Origin: Granulicella sp. | Lineage (GTDB): Bacteria; Acidobacteriota; Terriglobia; Terriglobales; Acidobacteriaceae | Reading direction: 5' to 3' | DNA length: 64,000 bases | Assembly: GCA_025408425.1 (NCBI GenBank) | Contig: JANXYX010000036.1 | Span: 186,001 to 250,000, forward strand | Shown here: positions 43,725 to 50,756 of the stretch, one piece after another | Position numbering within the stretch: the stretch's first letter is position 1 | How the letters are laid out: each line of letters starts with the position of its first letter | Made by a program: the position numbers and the translations under genes | The notes under the pieces: model-generated | Database searches by the model: none | The model's input: only the letters and a program-made list of their open reading frames with translations | Told to the model about the DNA's origin: nothing

Positions 43725-45164
43725 ATGCACACCAGCACTCCAAAATTTCTGGGCCTCTGCCTATCGCTCGCACTGATGGCGCCAACGCGTCCAGTCTTAG
43801 CCCAGCAGACCACATCCCAGGTTCCGGCACCAGAGATCAAAGTCCCCGCGTCGACAGATCCACGCCTCACCATCCTGCCTCACCCCGACTCCAGCCGATT
43901 CCTCGTCTCTGGCCAGGCGAACATCATCTTCCAGGCGCACGCCCCATTTCACTCCCCCTACGAAGGCATCAACAGCCTGGTCGGCCATGGTGAATACAAG
44001 ACCTCACTGCTCGGAACCCTCTTCCTCGGCGCCCAACTCAATAAGTCCCCGCAAGCCAACACCGACGTCATCCTCGACATCGAGTCCTCAGGCGGTCGCG
44101 GCATCAGCCAGGCCCTCGGCCTCGCTGGATTCACTAACCTTGATGTAGTCCGCAACCCTAACCTCGGCTCTGCTCCTTATATCGGCCGTGTCCAACTCCA
44201 CCAGACCATCGGCCTCTCCAGCAAACTCGTCGATGCCAGCCGCACACCATTCTCCCTCGCCACCCAGGTACCCGAGCGCCGCATCGAACTTCACATCGGC
44301 AAGATGAGCCTCCCTGACTTCCTCGACATAAACACCATCGGCACCGACAGCCATCTCCAGTTCCTCAACTGGACCATCGACAACAACGGCGCATGGGACT
44401 ACGCCGCAGACACCCGTGGCTACACCTACGCCGCCGTCGCCGAGTTTATTGATAAAAACTGGACCGCACGCTACGCCCTGGCAGCCATGCCTACCGTGGC
44501 CAACGGCATCGACCTCGACTGGGACCTCCGCCGAGCCAGCGGGCAAAACTTCGAGTTCGAACTCCGTCACTCCCTGCTCGGCCACCTCGTCTCGTCAGAC
44601 AGCAAAGGCACCATCCGCGCCATCGGCTACGTCAACCACGCCCACATGGGCTCCTACCGCGAAGCCGTCAACGCCTATCTCGCCGGCACGGACCCCACCC
44701 CCGACATCGTCGCTCACGAGCACTTCAGCGCGGTCAAGTACGGCTTCGGCCTCAACGCCGAGCAGGAACTCACCCCCGACCTCCGTGTCTTCGGCCGCTT
44801 CGGCTGGAACGAAGGCCAGCACGAGTCCTTCGCCTACACCGAAGTCGACCAGACCATCGAACTAGGTGGCGACTACTCCGGCCATGCGTGGTCCCGACCA
44901 ATCGACAAACTCGGCCTCACCTTCGTCTCCAACGCCATCAAACGCGACCACCAGAACTATCTCCGCTACGGCGGCCTCGGCTTCCTCATCGGCGACGGCA
45001 AACTCAACTACGCCCGCGAAGACATCCTTGAGGGCTACTACAACCTACACATCTGGCGCGGCGTCTACTACGCCCTCGACGCCCAATACATCTCCCACCC
45101 CGGCTACAACCAGGACCGCGGCCCCGTCCTCGTAGAATCCGTCCGCATGCACGTCGACTTCTAA
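43725..45164 (+). CDS. OprB-like outer-membrane porin
   Basis: 479 residues. Signal peptide (GLCLSLALMAPTRPVLAQ) with cleavage near AQQ, then a beta-rich protein with alternating aromatic and polar strands. It ends VESVRMHVDF with a terminal Phe, the usual outer-membrane insertion signal. Segments such as ARYALAAMPTVANGIDLDWDLR, FGRFGWNEGQ, YSGHAWSRPIDKLGLTFVSN and YNLHIWRGVYYALDAQYISHPGYN match the carbohydrate-selective porin OprB pattern. Substrate not known; no transport or catabolic operon is attached. Confidence 0.8.
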   Translation: MHTSTPKFLGLCLSLALMAPTRPVLAQQTTSQVPAPEIKVPASTDPRLTILPHPDSSRFLVSGQANIIFQAHAPFHSPYEGINSLVGHGEYKTSLLGTLFLGAQLNKSPQANTDVILDIESSGGRGISQALGLAGFTNLDVVRNPNLGSAPYIGRVQLHQTIGLSSKLVDASRTPFSLATQVPERRIELHIGKMSLPDFLDINTIGTDSHLQFLNWTIDNNGAWDYAADTRGYTYAAVAEFIDKNWTARYALAAMPTVANGIDLDWDLRRASGQNFEFELRHSLLGHLVSSDSKGTIRAIGYVNHAHMGSYREAVNAYLAGTDPTPDIVAHEHFSAVKYGFGLNAEQELTPDLRVFGRFGWNEGQHESFAYTEVDQTIELGGDYSGHAWSRPIDKLGLTFVSNAIKRDHQNYLRYGGLGFLIGDGKLNYAREDILEGYYNLHIWRGVYYALDAQYISHPGYNQDRGPVLVESVRMHVDF

Positions 45165-45233
45165 AACAAACCCGACCTCCCCTTCTCCACGCCCTCCGAA
45201 GTGTCATTCCCACACCACCCCAACCGCCCGCCC

Positions 45234-45269
45234 GGGTGCCCCATCCTTCGCGAACTTCCGAAGGGTGGG
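45234..45269. repeat. hairpin repeat, copy C
   Basis: Third unit of the family seen at 1430-1552. Left arm GGGTGCCCCAT (45234-45244), perfect stem CCTTCG/CGAAGG (45245-45250 with 45259-45264), loop containing CTTC, right arm GTGGG (45265-45269). It lies in the gap before the prepilin peptidase gene. Confidence 0.7.
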
Positions 45270-45331
45270 ACCTACGCCGCCCGCCAGCCACCGTTCACAG
45301 CAGCGACAGCCCAACACCGTATACTTCAACC

Positions 45332-46285
45332 GTGACCTCGCTCACCCTCTACGAAATCATAGGATTCCTCCTCGGCCTGCTCTTCGGCAGCTTCCTGAAC
45401 GTCTGCATATCGCGCCTGCCCAAACACGAATCCATCTCCACCCCCCGCTCCCACTGCCCACAATGCGGAACCCCCATCCGCTGGTACGACAACATCCCCG
45501 TCATAAGCTGGCTCCTCCTACGAGGCCACTGCCGCGACTGCAAGCAGCCAATTTCGTCGCGATACCCACTTGTCGAACTGCTTACGGGGATATGGTTTGC
45601 AAGAGCCGGAGCACAGATCTGGACGAACTGGCACATGGGTCTTATAAGCAGCGGCGATATTAATTACACCGCAAGCCAATCACTCTTTTACAGCCTCGAT
45701 GTTCTTGGCGTCGCCATCCTCGGCTTCCTCCTCATCGGCCTGATCGTCATGGACTGGCAGACCCAACTCCTCCCCGACGCCTTTACCCTCACCGGAATCG
45801 CCATCGCAGCCTTTCTGGTCTGCGCCAAGGCCGTCTTTCTCGGCCCAACCGAAGGCCAGATCATCTTCAACACCACTCACCAGCTCCGTCTCAGCAGTCC
45901 CGGCAGCTCAGCCGCACACGGCAACGTATTCATGACCGGCCCCGAAGCCGTCATCTTGGGCCGCCTCTTCGCCATTCTCGGCGTCGCTGCGATTCTGCTC
46001 ATCATCCGTTGGCTCTATAAGGCCCTCCGCCACCGCGAAGGACTCGGTCTGGGAGACGTAAAACTCATCGCCATGATCGCCGCCTTCCTCGGTTTCTGGC
46101 CCGCAATCCTGGCGCTATTCCTTGGAGTTCTCTCCGCTAGCGCCTACGCCCTGCTCCTCCTGGCCCGAGGCAAAGCAGGATTGGCCTCCAAACTCCCATT
46201 AGGCACCTTTCTGGCCATCGGGGGCCTCATCTCCGCTCAGTTTGGGAATAGCCTCATCAACATGTATGCAGCATTGCTGCGATAG
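45332..46285 (+). CDS. prepilin peptidase / type IV leader peptidase
   Basis: 317-residue inner-membrane aspartyl protease that cleaves and N-methylates type IV prepilins and pseudopilins. The N-terminal methylase part has two CxxC pairs (CPQCGTPIRWYDNIPVISW and CRDC). The catalytic Asp residues are in GLIVMDWQTQLLPD and GLGLGDVKLIAM. About eight hydrophobic helices. GTG 45332 (VTSLTLYEIIGFLL) is the natural start; an upstream GTG at 45236 lies inside the hairpin repeat. Pilin substrates must be elsewhere. Confidence 0.92.
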   Translation: MTSLTLYEIIGFLLGLLFGSFLNVCISRLPKHESISTPRSHCPQCGTPIRWYDNIPVISWLLLRGHCRDCKQPISSRYPLVELLTGIWFARAGAQIWTNWHMGLISSGDINYTASQSLFYSLDVLGVAILGFLLIGLIVMDWQTQLLPDAFTLTGIAIAAFLVCAKAVFLGPTEGQIIFNTTHQLRLSSPGSSAAHGNVFMTGPEAVILGRLFAILGVAAILLIIRWLYKALRHREGLGLGDVKLIAMIAAFLGFWPAILALFLGVLSASAYALLLLARGKAGLASKLPLGTFLAIGGLISAQFGNSLINMYAALLR

Positions 46286-46308
46286 CACCCAGAATCACCG
46301 TTCGCTGC

Positions 46309-46337
46309 TTGACACTTGTCAGCGGCAAACTTAGAGT
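46309..46337 (+). promoter_or_regulatory. nuo operon promoter
   Basis: Perfect -35 TTGACA (46309-46314), a 17-bp spacer and -10 TAGAGT (46332-46337). Only five bases separate it from the nuoA ATG at 46343, so the mRNA should start at or within a base of the start codon, that is, leaderless. Confidence 0.75.
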
Positions 46338-46342
46338 CGAAG

Positions 46343-46756
46343 ATGGCGATGCAAACGTACCCTTATATCTGGAACTATCTTCCCTTGGTCCTGCAGGTTC
46401 TCGCAGCGCTTGGAATGGCTTGCGGCATGGTGGGAGTCTCTTTCCTCATCGGCAAGCATAAAAACTCCCGTACCAAGGCCGGCGCCTACGAGTGCGGAAT
46501 GGACCCCGTCGGCGATGCCCGTGGACGATTCTCCGTCCGCTTCTACATGGTCGCCATGCTCTTCATTCTCTTCGACGTCGAAGCCGTCTTCATGCTTCCC
46601 TGGGCGGTCATCTTCCGTCGCCTTCCAGTCATCACCGGTTCCCGCATGTTCGGCTTCTACGAGATGCTCACTTACCTCGGATTCGTCGCCGTCGGCCTCT
46701 TCTACGTCTGGAAAAAAGGCATCCTGGACTGGGCAAACGATAAGGGAGATCTTTAG
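46343..46756 (+). CDS. nuoA: NADH-quinone oxidoreductase subunit A
   Basis: 137-residue membrane subunit of complex I with three helices. Family landmarks are YECGMDPVGDARGRFSVRFYMVAMLFILFD, where the Cys-containing loop is near the quinone site, and the acidic FDVEAVFMLPWAV. It is first in the operon under a strong promoter that abuts its start codon. The next gene is nuoC, 2 bp away; nuoB, which normally lies between A and C, is missing. Confidence 0.95.
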   Translation: MAMQTYPYIWNYLPLVLQVLAALGMACGMVGVSFLIGKHKNSRTKAGAYECGMDPVGDARGRFSVRFYMVAMLFILFDVEAVFMLPWAVIFRRLPVITGSRMFGFYEMLTYLGFVAVGLFYVWKKGILDWANDKGDL

Positions 46757-46758
46757 TC

Positions 46759-47250
46759 ATGTACGATCCCGCCTCTGCCCTCGTCGGCACGGAAGCAGTC
46801 TTCGCCGCGCACCCTGAAAATCCAGCCGTCGTCGCACTCACTTCCATCGCAACCGACGCTAAATTCGACCGCGGCGAGCTAAGCATCACCGTACCCCGCG
46901 AAAGCATAGTAGCCGCCTGTCAGGCCGTTCAGTCCGCCGGTTACAACTTCCTCGAAGACGTAACCGCCGTCGACTGGTACCCATCCAAACCTCGATTCCA
47001 GATCACCTACCACATCCTCTCCCACTCCCTGAAGGCCCGAGTTCGCCTCATTGTCCGACTCGACGGCAGCGACGCTTCAGTTGACTCCATCACCGGAGTC
47101 TGGCCCTCCGCCAATTTCTACGAGCGCGAAGTCTTCGACCTCTTCGGCGTTCACATCGGCGGACACCCCAATCTCAAGCGCATCATGATGCCCGAAGACT
47201 GGGAAGGTCACCCACTCCGTAAGGACTACCCCGTGGAGGGCTACCGCTAA
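46759..47250 (+). CDS. nuoC: NADH-quinone oxidoreductase subunit C
   Basis: 163-residue 30-kDa-type subunit of the peripheral arm. Signature: VWPSANFYEREVFDLFGVHIGGHPNLKRIMMPEDWEGHPLRKDYP, where the two ends are diagnostic (EREVFDLFG and LRKDYP). It is separate from nuoD rather than fused. Its stop TAA shares its last A with the nuoD ATG. Confidence 0.96.
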   Translation: MYDPASALVGTEAVFAAHPENPAVVALTSIATDAKFDRGELSITVPRESIVAACQAVQSAGYNFLEDVTAVDWYPSKPRFQITYHILSHSLKARVRLIVRLDGSDASVDSITGVWPSANFYEREVFDLFGVHIGGHPNLKRIMMPEDWEGHPLRKDYPVEGYR

Positions 47251-48506
47251 TGGCACCCCTTGCAGCCCCCGACCTCATCAATCCCGGCGTCGAAGACGTT
47301 ATCGCCGATGCAGCGCGTCACGATGGCACCAACCAGGCCAAAGACCACACCATGATCATCAACATGGGACCGCAGCACCCTTCCACCCATGGTGTTCTGC
47401 GCCTCGTGCTCGAGATCGATGGCGAATCCGTCGTCTCGCTTGCCCCAGACATCGGCTACCTCCACACCGGAATCGAGAAGACCTGCGAAGCCAAGTTCTA
47501 CCAGCAGGTCGTCCCTCTCACCGACCGCATCGACTATCTCTGTCCCATGACCAACAACCTTGCCTACTGCCTCGCAGTGGAGAAGTTGCTTGGTCTCGAG
47601 ATCCCCGAGCGCGCCCAGTATCTCCGCGTCCTGCTCAACGAACTCACCCGCATCCAGTCCCACCTCGTATGGCTCGGAACGCACGCCATGGACGTGGGCG
47701 CACTCACCGTATTCCTCTACTGCTTCCGCGAGCGCGAAGACATCCTCCGCATCTTCGAGAATCTATCTGGCCAGCGCATGATGACCAGCTACTTCCGAAT
47801 CGGTGGCGTCTCCGTTGAACCACCCCTCGACTTCTACAAACAGGTACAGGACTTCCTCAACATCATGCCGGATCGCATCCAGCAGTATGAGAACCTGCTC
47901 ACTGGCAATCCGATCTGGATGGGACGCCTCAAAGGCATCGGACACCTCACCGCAGCGGAAGCCATCTCCCTCGGCGTCACAGGTCCCCCGCTCCGCGCCT
48001 CAGGCGTCGATTGGGATCTCCGCCGCGACATGCCCTACAGCGGCTACGAGAAGTTCCAGTTCAAGGTTCCCGTCTCACAGGATTGCGACGTCTGGGCCCG
48101 TTACGTCGTACGCATGGAAGAGATGCACGAGTCGGTCAAAATTTGCCAGCAGGCTCTCGACGGAATGCCCGAAGGCCGCATCGTAGCCGACGCACCCAAG
48201 ATCGTCCTGCCCGACCGCGAGCAGATGAAGACCCAGATGGAGTCCCTCATTCATCACTTCAAGATCGTCACCGAAGGCTTCGCAGTTCCCGCCGGAGAGG
48301 TCTACCAGGCCGTCGAATCCCCACGCGGAGAGATGGGCTACTACGTCGTCTCCGACGGTACCGCCAAGCCCTATCGCGTTCACATGCGCAACCCCTCCTA
48401 CGCCACCCTGCAGGCTCTCGAAACCATGTGCAAAGGCCGCCTGCTCGCCGACGTAGTCGCCGTCATCGGTTCCATCGATATCGTCCTCGGCGAAATCGAC
48501 AGGTAA
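47250..48506 (+). CDS. nuoD: NADH-quinone oxidoreductase subunit D
   Basis: 418-residue 49-kDa-type subunit forming the quinone site with NuoB. Landmarks: MGPQHPSTHGVLRLVLE at the start, DIGYLHTGIEKTCE, HLVWLGTHAMDVGALTVFLY, and a C-terminal DIVLGEIDR. A 30-residue N-terminal extension precedes the core. The quinone-site residues His and Tyr (QHPSTHG; DYLCPM) are in place. It is followed by a hairpin-rich insert and an unknown small gene before nuoE. Confidence 0.97.
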   Translation: MAPLAAPDLINPGVEDVIADAARHDGTNQAKDHTMIINMGPQHPSTHGVLRLVLEIDGESVVSLAPDIGYLHTGIEKTCEAKFYQQVVPLTDRIDYLCPMTNNLAYCLAVEKLLGLEIPERAQYLRVLLNELTRIQSHLVWLGTHAMDVGALTVFLYCFREREDILRIFENLSGQRMMTSYFRIGGVSVEPPLDFYKQVQDFLNIMPDRIQQYENLLTGNPIWMGRLKGIGHLTAAEAISLGVTGPPLRASGVDWDLRRDMPYSGYEKFQFKVPVSQDCDVWARYVVRMEEMHESVKICQQALDGMPEGRIVADAPKIVLPDREQMKTQMESLIHHFKIVTEGFAVPAGEVYQAVESPRGEMGYYVVSDGTAKPYRVHMRNPSYATLQALETMCKGRLLADVVAVIGSIDIVLGEIDR

Positions 48507-48519
48507 GAAGTTTTGATAA

Positions 48520-48588
48520 GGTACGGCTTCGCCGTGCCGCACAGTTTGCAGCAGAAAGGGGCTTTAGCCCCTGAGGTACAGTTTGCAG
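48520..48588. repeat. composite hairpin/direct-repeat element inside the nuo operon
   Basis: Order: hairpin GGTACGGC-TTC-GCCGTGCC (48520-48538, one mismatch), direct repeat CACAGTTTGCAG, hairpin GGGGCT-TT-AGCCCC (48558-48571), then the repeat again as TACAGTTTGCAG (ending 48588). It looks like an inserted small mobile repeat. It supplies a GAGG ribosome site and the TTG start of the next small gene. Confidence 0.6.
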
Positions 48589-48921
48589 GACGAAACAATA
48601 CGCCGGGAACTCTGGATATCGCTCGTCGGTTCCCTCCGTTCCCATCTTGCGGCACTACAAGTTACAAACAGAATCAGCAGTGCACTAATTATTGAATCGC
48701 AGCAAGGTTTTCTCGAAGTACAGGTAAAAGCAGATACCGCCATCCTCAGCCTCAGGTTCGATCCTGACAGTGGAACCGGTATCTGGACATTGCACAAAGG
48801 CAAGCAAAGCATGGGCGGATGGTCTCTCGCACAAGACGCGACAGTCACCTTCAATCAGCCGCCGCAAACGATGGATTTGGAACTGGCCGTGGAACACTTC
48901 GCGGCGATGTTATTAGGCTAG
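48583..48921 (+). CDS. unknown 112-residue protein within the nuo operon
   Basis: Lies between nuoD and nuoE on the same strand; its stop is 8 bp before the nuoE ATG. The sequence looks like a compact alpha/beta protein: ETIRRELWISLVGSLRSHLAAL, then alternating strands (SALIIESQQGFLEVQVK, TAILSLRFDPD, GIWTLHKGKQSMGGWSL) and a helix (LELAVEHFAAMLLG). The codon use is less GC-rich than its neighbours. The only start available is TTG, inside a repeat. No family recognised. It may be a passenger rather than a complex I subunit. Confidence 0.6.
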   Translation: MQDETIRRELWISLVGSLRSHLAALQVTNRISSALIIESQQGFLEVQVKADTAILSLRFDPDSGTGIWTLHKGKQSMGGWSLAQDATVTFNQPPQTMDLELAVEHFAAMLLG

Positions 48922-48929
48922 AAAACTCT

Positions 48930-49439
48930 ATGAGCACAGTCGCCAACACGATCTTTTCGCCGGAGCTGGCCGCACGCTTCGATCACCTCGTCACCATCTA
49001 TCCCCTCAGCCGTTCGGCCCTCGTCCCAATGCTGCTCTACGCGCAGGACGAGATCGGCTACGTCTCGGACGCCGCCGTCGCAGAGATCGCCCAGCGCCTC
49101 GACCTCGTCGAACTCGAAGTCCGCAACGTCCTCAGCTACTACTCCATGCTCCGCACCAAGCCTGCCGGCAAGTACAACGTCCAGGTATGCACCAACATCT
49201 CCTGCATGCTGCGCGGCGGCTACAAAATCCTCGACCACTGCAAGGAAACCCTCGGCATTGGTCACAAGCAGACCACCCCCGACGGCGTCTTCTCTCTCGA
49301 AGAGGTCGAGTGCATCGGTGCCTGCTGCTGGGCTCCAGCCATGCAGATCAACTACGACTTTCACGAAGACCTCACTCCGGAGAAGGTCGACGTACTATTC
49401 CAGATGTACCGTGACGGCCAGGGAAAGGACGTGAAGTAA
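48930..49439 (+). CDS. nuoE: NADH-quinone oxidoreductase subunit E
   Basis: 169-residue 24-kDa-type subunit of the NADH module with thioredoxin-like fold. The N1a [2Fe-2S] ligands are the cysteines in CTNISC and CIGACC (C-x4-C ... C-x3-C). An N-terminal helical part contains PLLYAQDEIGY-like VPMLLYAQDEIGYVSD. ATG 48930 is chosen; upstream codons overlap the unknown gene. The stop TAA is followed at once by the nuoF ATG. Confidence 0.96.
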   Translation: MSTVANTIFSPELAARFDHLVTIYPLSRSALVPMLLYAQDEIGYVSDAAVAEIAQRLDLVELEVRNVLSYYSMLRTKPAGKYNVQVCTNISCMLRGGYKILDHCKETLGIGHKQTTPDGVFSLEEVECIGACCWAPAMQINYDFHEDLTPEKVDVLFQMYRDGQGKDVK

Positions 49440-50756
49440 ATGCCAACACTCGTCTCGCATCCCGATGAAGTCAAAGTAATCTCCCGCCGCTTCGGCCAGG
49501 GCGCAGCAGACATCGAGAAATACCTCGAACTAGACGGTTACAAAGCTGTCCAGAGGGCCATCGCAGAAGGCCCTGAGTGGATCATTAACACCATGAAGGC
49601 CAGCGGCCTCCGCGGTCGTGGCGGAGCAGGCTTCCCCACGGGCATGAAGTGGTCCTTCGTCCCCAAAGTCTCTGAGAAGCCCAAATACGTCCTCGTCAAT
49701 GGGGACGAGTCCGAGCCCGGAACCTGCAAAGATCACGTCCTCTTCCTGCATGATCCTCACTCCATCATCGAAGGCACCATGATCGCCGGCCTCGCCATTG
49801 GCTCCAGGCTCGGCTTCATCTACCTCCGTGGCGAGTACCGCTACCTCCTCAAGATCGTCGAAAAGGCAGTCGCCGACGCCTACGCAAAAGGCTTCCTCGG
49901 CAAAAACATCTTCGGCTCCGGCATCGACTTCGACATCATCACCCAGACCGGCGCAGGCGCCTACGAAGTCGGCGAAGAGTCCGCCCTCATGGAGTCCCTC
50001 GAAGGCAAGCGCGGCGTCCCTCGCATCAAGCCGCCCTTCCCCGCCGTCGTCGGCCTCTATGGTGGCCCCACCGTTATCAATAACGCTGAGACCATCGCCA
50101 ACGCCCCCCACATTCTCCTCATGGGCGGCGAAGCCTACGCCAAACTCGGCACCGAGCGCAACGGCGGAACCCGTCTCTTCGGCATCTCCGGCCACGTTGA
50201 ACGCCCCGGTGTCTACGAGCTCCCCATGGGCTACTCGCTCCGCAAAGCCATCTACGAAGTAGCTGGCGGCATCAAGGACGGCAAGAAGCTCAAAGCCGTC
50301 GTCCCCGGCGGCTCCTCCTGCCCCGTCCTCACCGCAGACGAGATCGACGTAGGTCTCGACTTCGACCAGATGGGCAAGGCCGGCACCATGCTCGGCTCAG
50401 GCGGCATCGTCGTGCTCGACGAGACGGTCTCCATCGTCGAGTTCGCCCTCCGCGTCATCTCCTTCTACCAGCATGAGTCCTGCGGTTGGTGTATCCCCTG
50501 CCGCGAAGGAACCGACTGGATCAAAAAGACCCTCACACGCGTCCACGCCGGCGGCGGTTCAAAGAAAGACATCGACAACGTCCAGTACCTCGCCGAAAAC
50601 ATGATGGGCCGCACCTTCTGCCCACTCGGCGACGCAGCTGCCATGCCCACCCTCGGCTTCGTCAAGAAGTTCCGTAAAGAATTCGAAGAATATATCGACG
50701 GCAAGCGCGTCGACACGCCACTGATCACAATTGACCAGCTGGTCGGAGCACACTAA
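49440..50756 (+). CDS. nuoF: NADH-quinone oxidoreductase subunit F
   Basis: 438-residue 51-kDa-type subunit that binds NADH and FMN. The FMN/NAD motif GLRGRGGAGFPTGMKW is at about residues 57-72, with NGDESEPGTCKD after it. The N3 [4Fe-4S] ligands are in ESCGWCIPCREGT and FCPLGDAA. ATG directly abuts the nuoE stop. Full length and conserved. Confidence 0.97.
   Translation: MPTLVSHPDEVKVISRRFGQGAADIEKYLELDGYKAVQRAIAEGPEWIINTMKASGLRGRGGAGFPTGMKWSFVPKVSEKPKYVLVNGDESEPGTCKDHVLFLHDPHSIIEGTMIAGLAIGSRLGFIYLRGEYRYLLKIVEKAVADAYAKGFLGKNIFGSGIDFDIITQTGAGAYEVGEESALMESLEGKRGVPRIKPPFPAVVGLYGGPTVINNAETIANAPHILLMGGEAYAKLGTERNGGTRLFGISGHVERPGVYELPMGYSLRKAIYEVAGGIKDGKKLKAVVPGGSSCPVLTADEIDVGLDFDQMGKAGTMLGSGGIVVLDETVSIVEFALRVISFYQHESCGWCIPCREGTDWIKKTLTRVHAGGGSKKDIDNVQYLAENMMGRTFCPLGDAAAMPTLGFVKKFRKEFEEYIDGKRVDTPLITIDQLVGAH

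Noticed and set aside
45236-45331. Upstream extension of the prepilin peptidase gene
   Set aside because: The extra codons lie in a hairpin repeat and low-complexity DNA; the family begins at the hydrophobic helix after GTG 45332.
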